From assembly GCA_035302145.1 (NCBI GenBank), contig DATGSX010000040.1:1-32236 (forward strand): 32,236 nucleotides of DNA, written 5' to 3'. The translations under genes were made by a program, and so were the position numbers. Numbering within the stretch: position 1 is the stretch's first letter; each line of letters opens with the position of its first letter. Below are positions 30,862 to 32,236 of this stretch, piece after piece. The DNA is from JAJYTI01 sp035302145. GTDB taxonomy: Bacteria; Bacteroidota; Bacteroidia; Flavobacteriales; Flavobacteriaceae. Below the pieces are notes generated by a model. The model had not been told where the DNA came from, ran no database searches, and saw only the letters and a program-made list of their open reading frames with translations.

Positions 30862-32188
30862 AATTTTGTTGCAAGGTCTTTCCTTTTATGTAGTATGATT
30901 CTCTTTCAGCATCTGGCACTAAATCTCCCCCAGTTGCCCATGCGATGTGCGTTACGTTGGTAAGATTTATAGCATTCTCTGCTGCATAGTTTGTTGCTGC
31001 AACTCTTTGTGGCCCAATTAATCCAGACGTCGCAGAGGGTTCAAGAAAAATATTCTCAGAATCTTTTAATTGAGTGAGGAGTTTAAATAACTTATCATCA
31101 GCTAAGGTATAAATACCACTAATGAGATGCTTGCTTATGGAGGTAGCAAATTTCGATGACCTTCCCACTGCTAATCCGTCGGCTTCTGTAAGATTATCCA
31201 AACCGAGGTCTTGTACGCTAATTTCACTCATTAACCCAGTAAGCATCCCAATCAACACAGCTGGAGAATGCGTAGGTTCTACAAAAAAACAATGTACACT
31301 ATCGCCAAATAACTGTTTGAGTCCAAAACTAGTTCCACCTGGAGAACCACCTACACCACATGGAAGGTACACAAAAAGCGGATGGTCCTTGTCAATTTTA
31401 ATAGCTTGCTCTTTAAGTTGCCTAGCTAATTCTACCGCACCTGTGGTGTAGCCTAAGTACAATGCCTTTGAGTCTTCATCGTCTACAAAATAAGCCTTCG
31501 GATTCGCGGTGATTTCTTCTCTTCCCGCACTTATAGCGACACTAAAATCGCCTTTAAATTCTATGACTTCTGCACCTTTTTCACGCAGCAACTCTTTTTT
31601 CCATTGTTTTGCATCGCCCGACATATAGACTTTTACTTGAAAACCTAATTTCGAACCTAATATTCCAATGCTTAAACCCAGATTGCCAGTGGAGCCAACT
31701 CCTAATATATAATGGTTAAAAAATCTATGAAATTCTTTGGAGTTAAAGCATGCATAATTACTGTTTTTATTGATTAATCCTGCTTCTAAAGCCAATCGTT
31801 CTGCATGTTGTAGTACCTCAAAAAACCCGCCTCTTGCTTTTATTGAACCTGCAATGGGTAGTGCGTTATCACATTTTAAAAACAGTTTGCCAGAAATGGA
31901 AACTCCATCTCTGCTCAAACTGTTTTGCATCTTTGGTATCGGTACTAAAGGTGATCTTAAAATCCCACTTTTGCTAGCTGTCTCGGGAAATGCTACTTTA
32001 AAATATGGCGCAAATCGCTCCCATAATTTTGTTGCTTCAAGCATATCTTTTTTACGAATAGAAAACTCTGGCATGTCTTGAATCTTTTTTCGATTGGGAT
32101 TGATCCAAGTCACTGGCTTTAATTCTATCACCTCTTGGAGTAGTGGATAGGCTTTTATCAACGATGCGATTCTTTCTTGTGGGTACAT
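30860..32188 (-). CDS. dsdA: D-serine ammonia-lyase (D-serine dehydratase)
   Basis: This 442-residue PLP enzyme, the same length as E. coli DsdA by my recollection, converts D-serine to pyruvate and ammonia. Key features are the PLP-lysine motif GSIKARGG (K117), the phosphate-binding glycine loop GVGSTGNLGLSIG, CGVGGSPGG further on, and an N-terminal WINPNRKK segment typical of the DsdA branch of fold-type II enzymes. No dsdC regulator or permease gene is adjacent on the visible side; the upstream side is cut 48 bases beyond the ATG. A likely role is detoxifying D-serine or using it as a carbon and nitrogen source. It is convergent with the surface locus and has no apparent functional link to it. 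Confidence 0.93.
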   Translation of the reverse strand: MYPQERIASLIKAYPLLQEVIELKPVTWINPNRKKIQDMPEFSIRKKDMLEATKLWERFAPYFKVAFPETASKSGILRSPLVPIPKMQNSLSRDGVSISGKLFLKCDNALPIAGSIKARGGFFEVLQHAERLALEAGLINKNSNYACFNSKEFHRFFNHYILGVGSTGNLGLSIGILGSKLGFQVKVYMSGDAKQWKKELLREKGAEVIEFKGDFSVAISAGREEITANPKAYFVDDEDSKALYLGYTTGAVELARQLKEQAIKIDKDHPLFVYLPCGVGGSPGGTSFGLKQLFGDSVHCFFVEPTHSPAVLIGMLTGLMSEISVQDLGLDNLTEADGLAVGRSSKFATSISKHLISGIYTLADDKLFKLLTQLKDSENIFLEPSATSGLIGPQRVAATNYAAENAINLTNVTHIAWATGGDLVPDAERESYYIKGKTLQQN

Positions 32189-32236
32189 CTTAATTATGGC
32201 TAGAATTACTTAAATTAATGCATGCTAAAACGATTA

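Noticed and set aside
31122..31451. 109-codon plus-strand ORF within dsdA
   Set aside because: It is opposite a clear PLP-enzyme reading frame and has no recognisable features.
1..32236. tRNA, rRNA, insertion sequence or attachment site
   Set aside because: I found no T-arm-like GGTTCGAATCC sequences, no transposase motifs and no terminal inverted repeats with target duplications; a covariance-model search would be needed to be certain about RNAs.

Overview
This window looks like a chromosome segment from a member of the Bacteroidota, most likely family Flavobacteriaceae. The evidence is the low GC content, A-rich start-codon leaders without clear Shine-Dalgarno sequences, promoter elements of the flavobacterial TTG-N(17-23)-TANNTTTG type, the L28-L33-DUF4295-FtsY gene order, and type IX secretion system (T9SS) partner genes (PorP/SprF, a CHU_C-type C-terminal domain). 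I cannot name the genus.

Layout. 1-649 (minus): two overlapping lipoprotein genes, one cut by the window edge, the other a DUF4920 protein. 866-2158: an E2 subunit of a 2-oxo acid dehydrogenase, closed by a clear terminator. 2258-4905: a tight three-gene run (DEDDh exonuclease with an extra C-terminal module, FAH-family hydrolase, CinA). 4924-5601: a ribosomal cluster (L28, L33 and the 51-residue DUF4295 protein, which is easily missed) with a good promoter. 5971-6930: ftsY. 7172-9073 (minus): a secreted S9 peptidase. 9286-11124: a single-chain ABC exporter. 11318-12829: a K+(Na+)/H+ antiporter with an RCK_C domain.

13020-15151: two tandem multi-pass membrane proteins ending in AraC-type DNA-binding domains. 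They lie directly upstream of, and point towards, the most striking part of the window, 15445-30798. This holds six co-directional genes for exported proteins. They are a 955-residue repeat protein, a 2443-residue giant protein built of jelly-roll-like, DUF11-like and Ig-like units, a 271-residue relative of the first protein, a 406-residue protein with a gliding-motility/T9SS type B C-terminal domain, a PorP/SprF protein, and a TPR-PD40-OmpA protein. I read this as a multi-subunit surface appendage or adhesin locus. T9SS export, outer-membrane docking (PorP/SprF) and peptidoglycan anchoring (OmpA) are encoded together. The recognisable export signal sits on the small 406-residue protein and not on the giant one, and this is the best candidate in the window for something not well described. 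A perfect 11-bp terminator hairpin lies between the first two genes and may set their stoichiometry.

30860-32188 (minus): a D-serine ammonia-lyase gene, convergent with the surface locus and sharing a bidirectional terminator. I saw no tRNA, rRNA, CRISPR array, insertion sequence or prophage gene.
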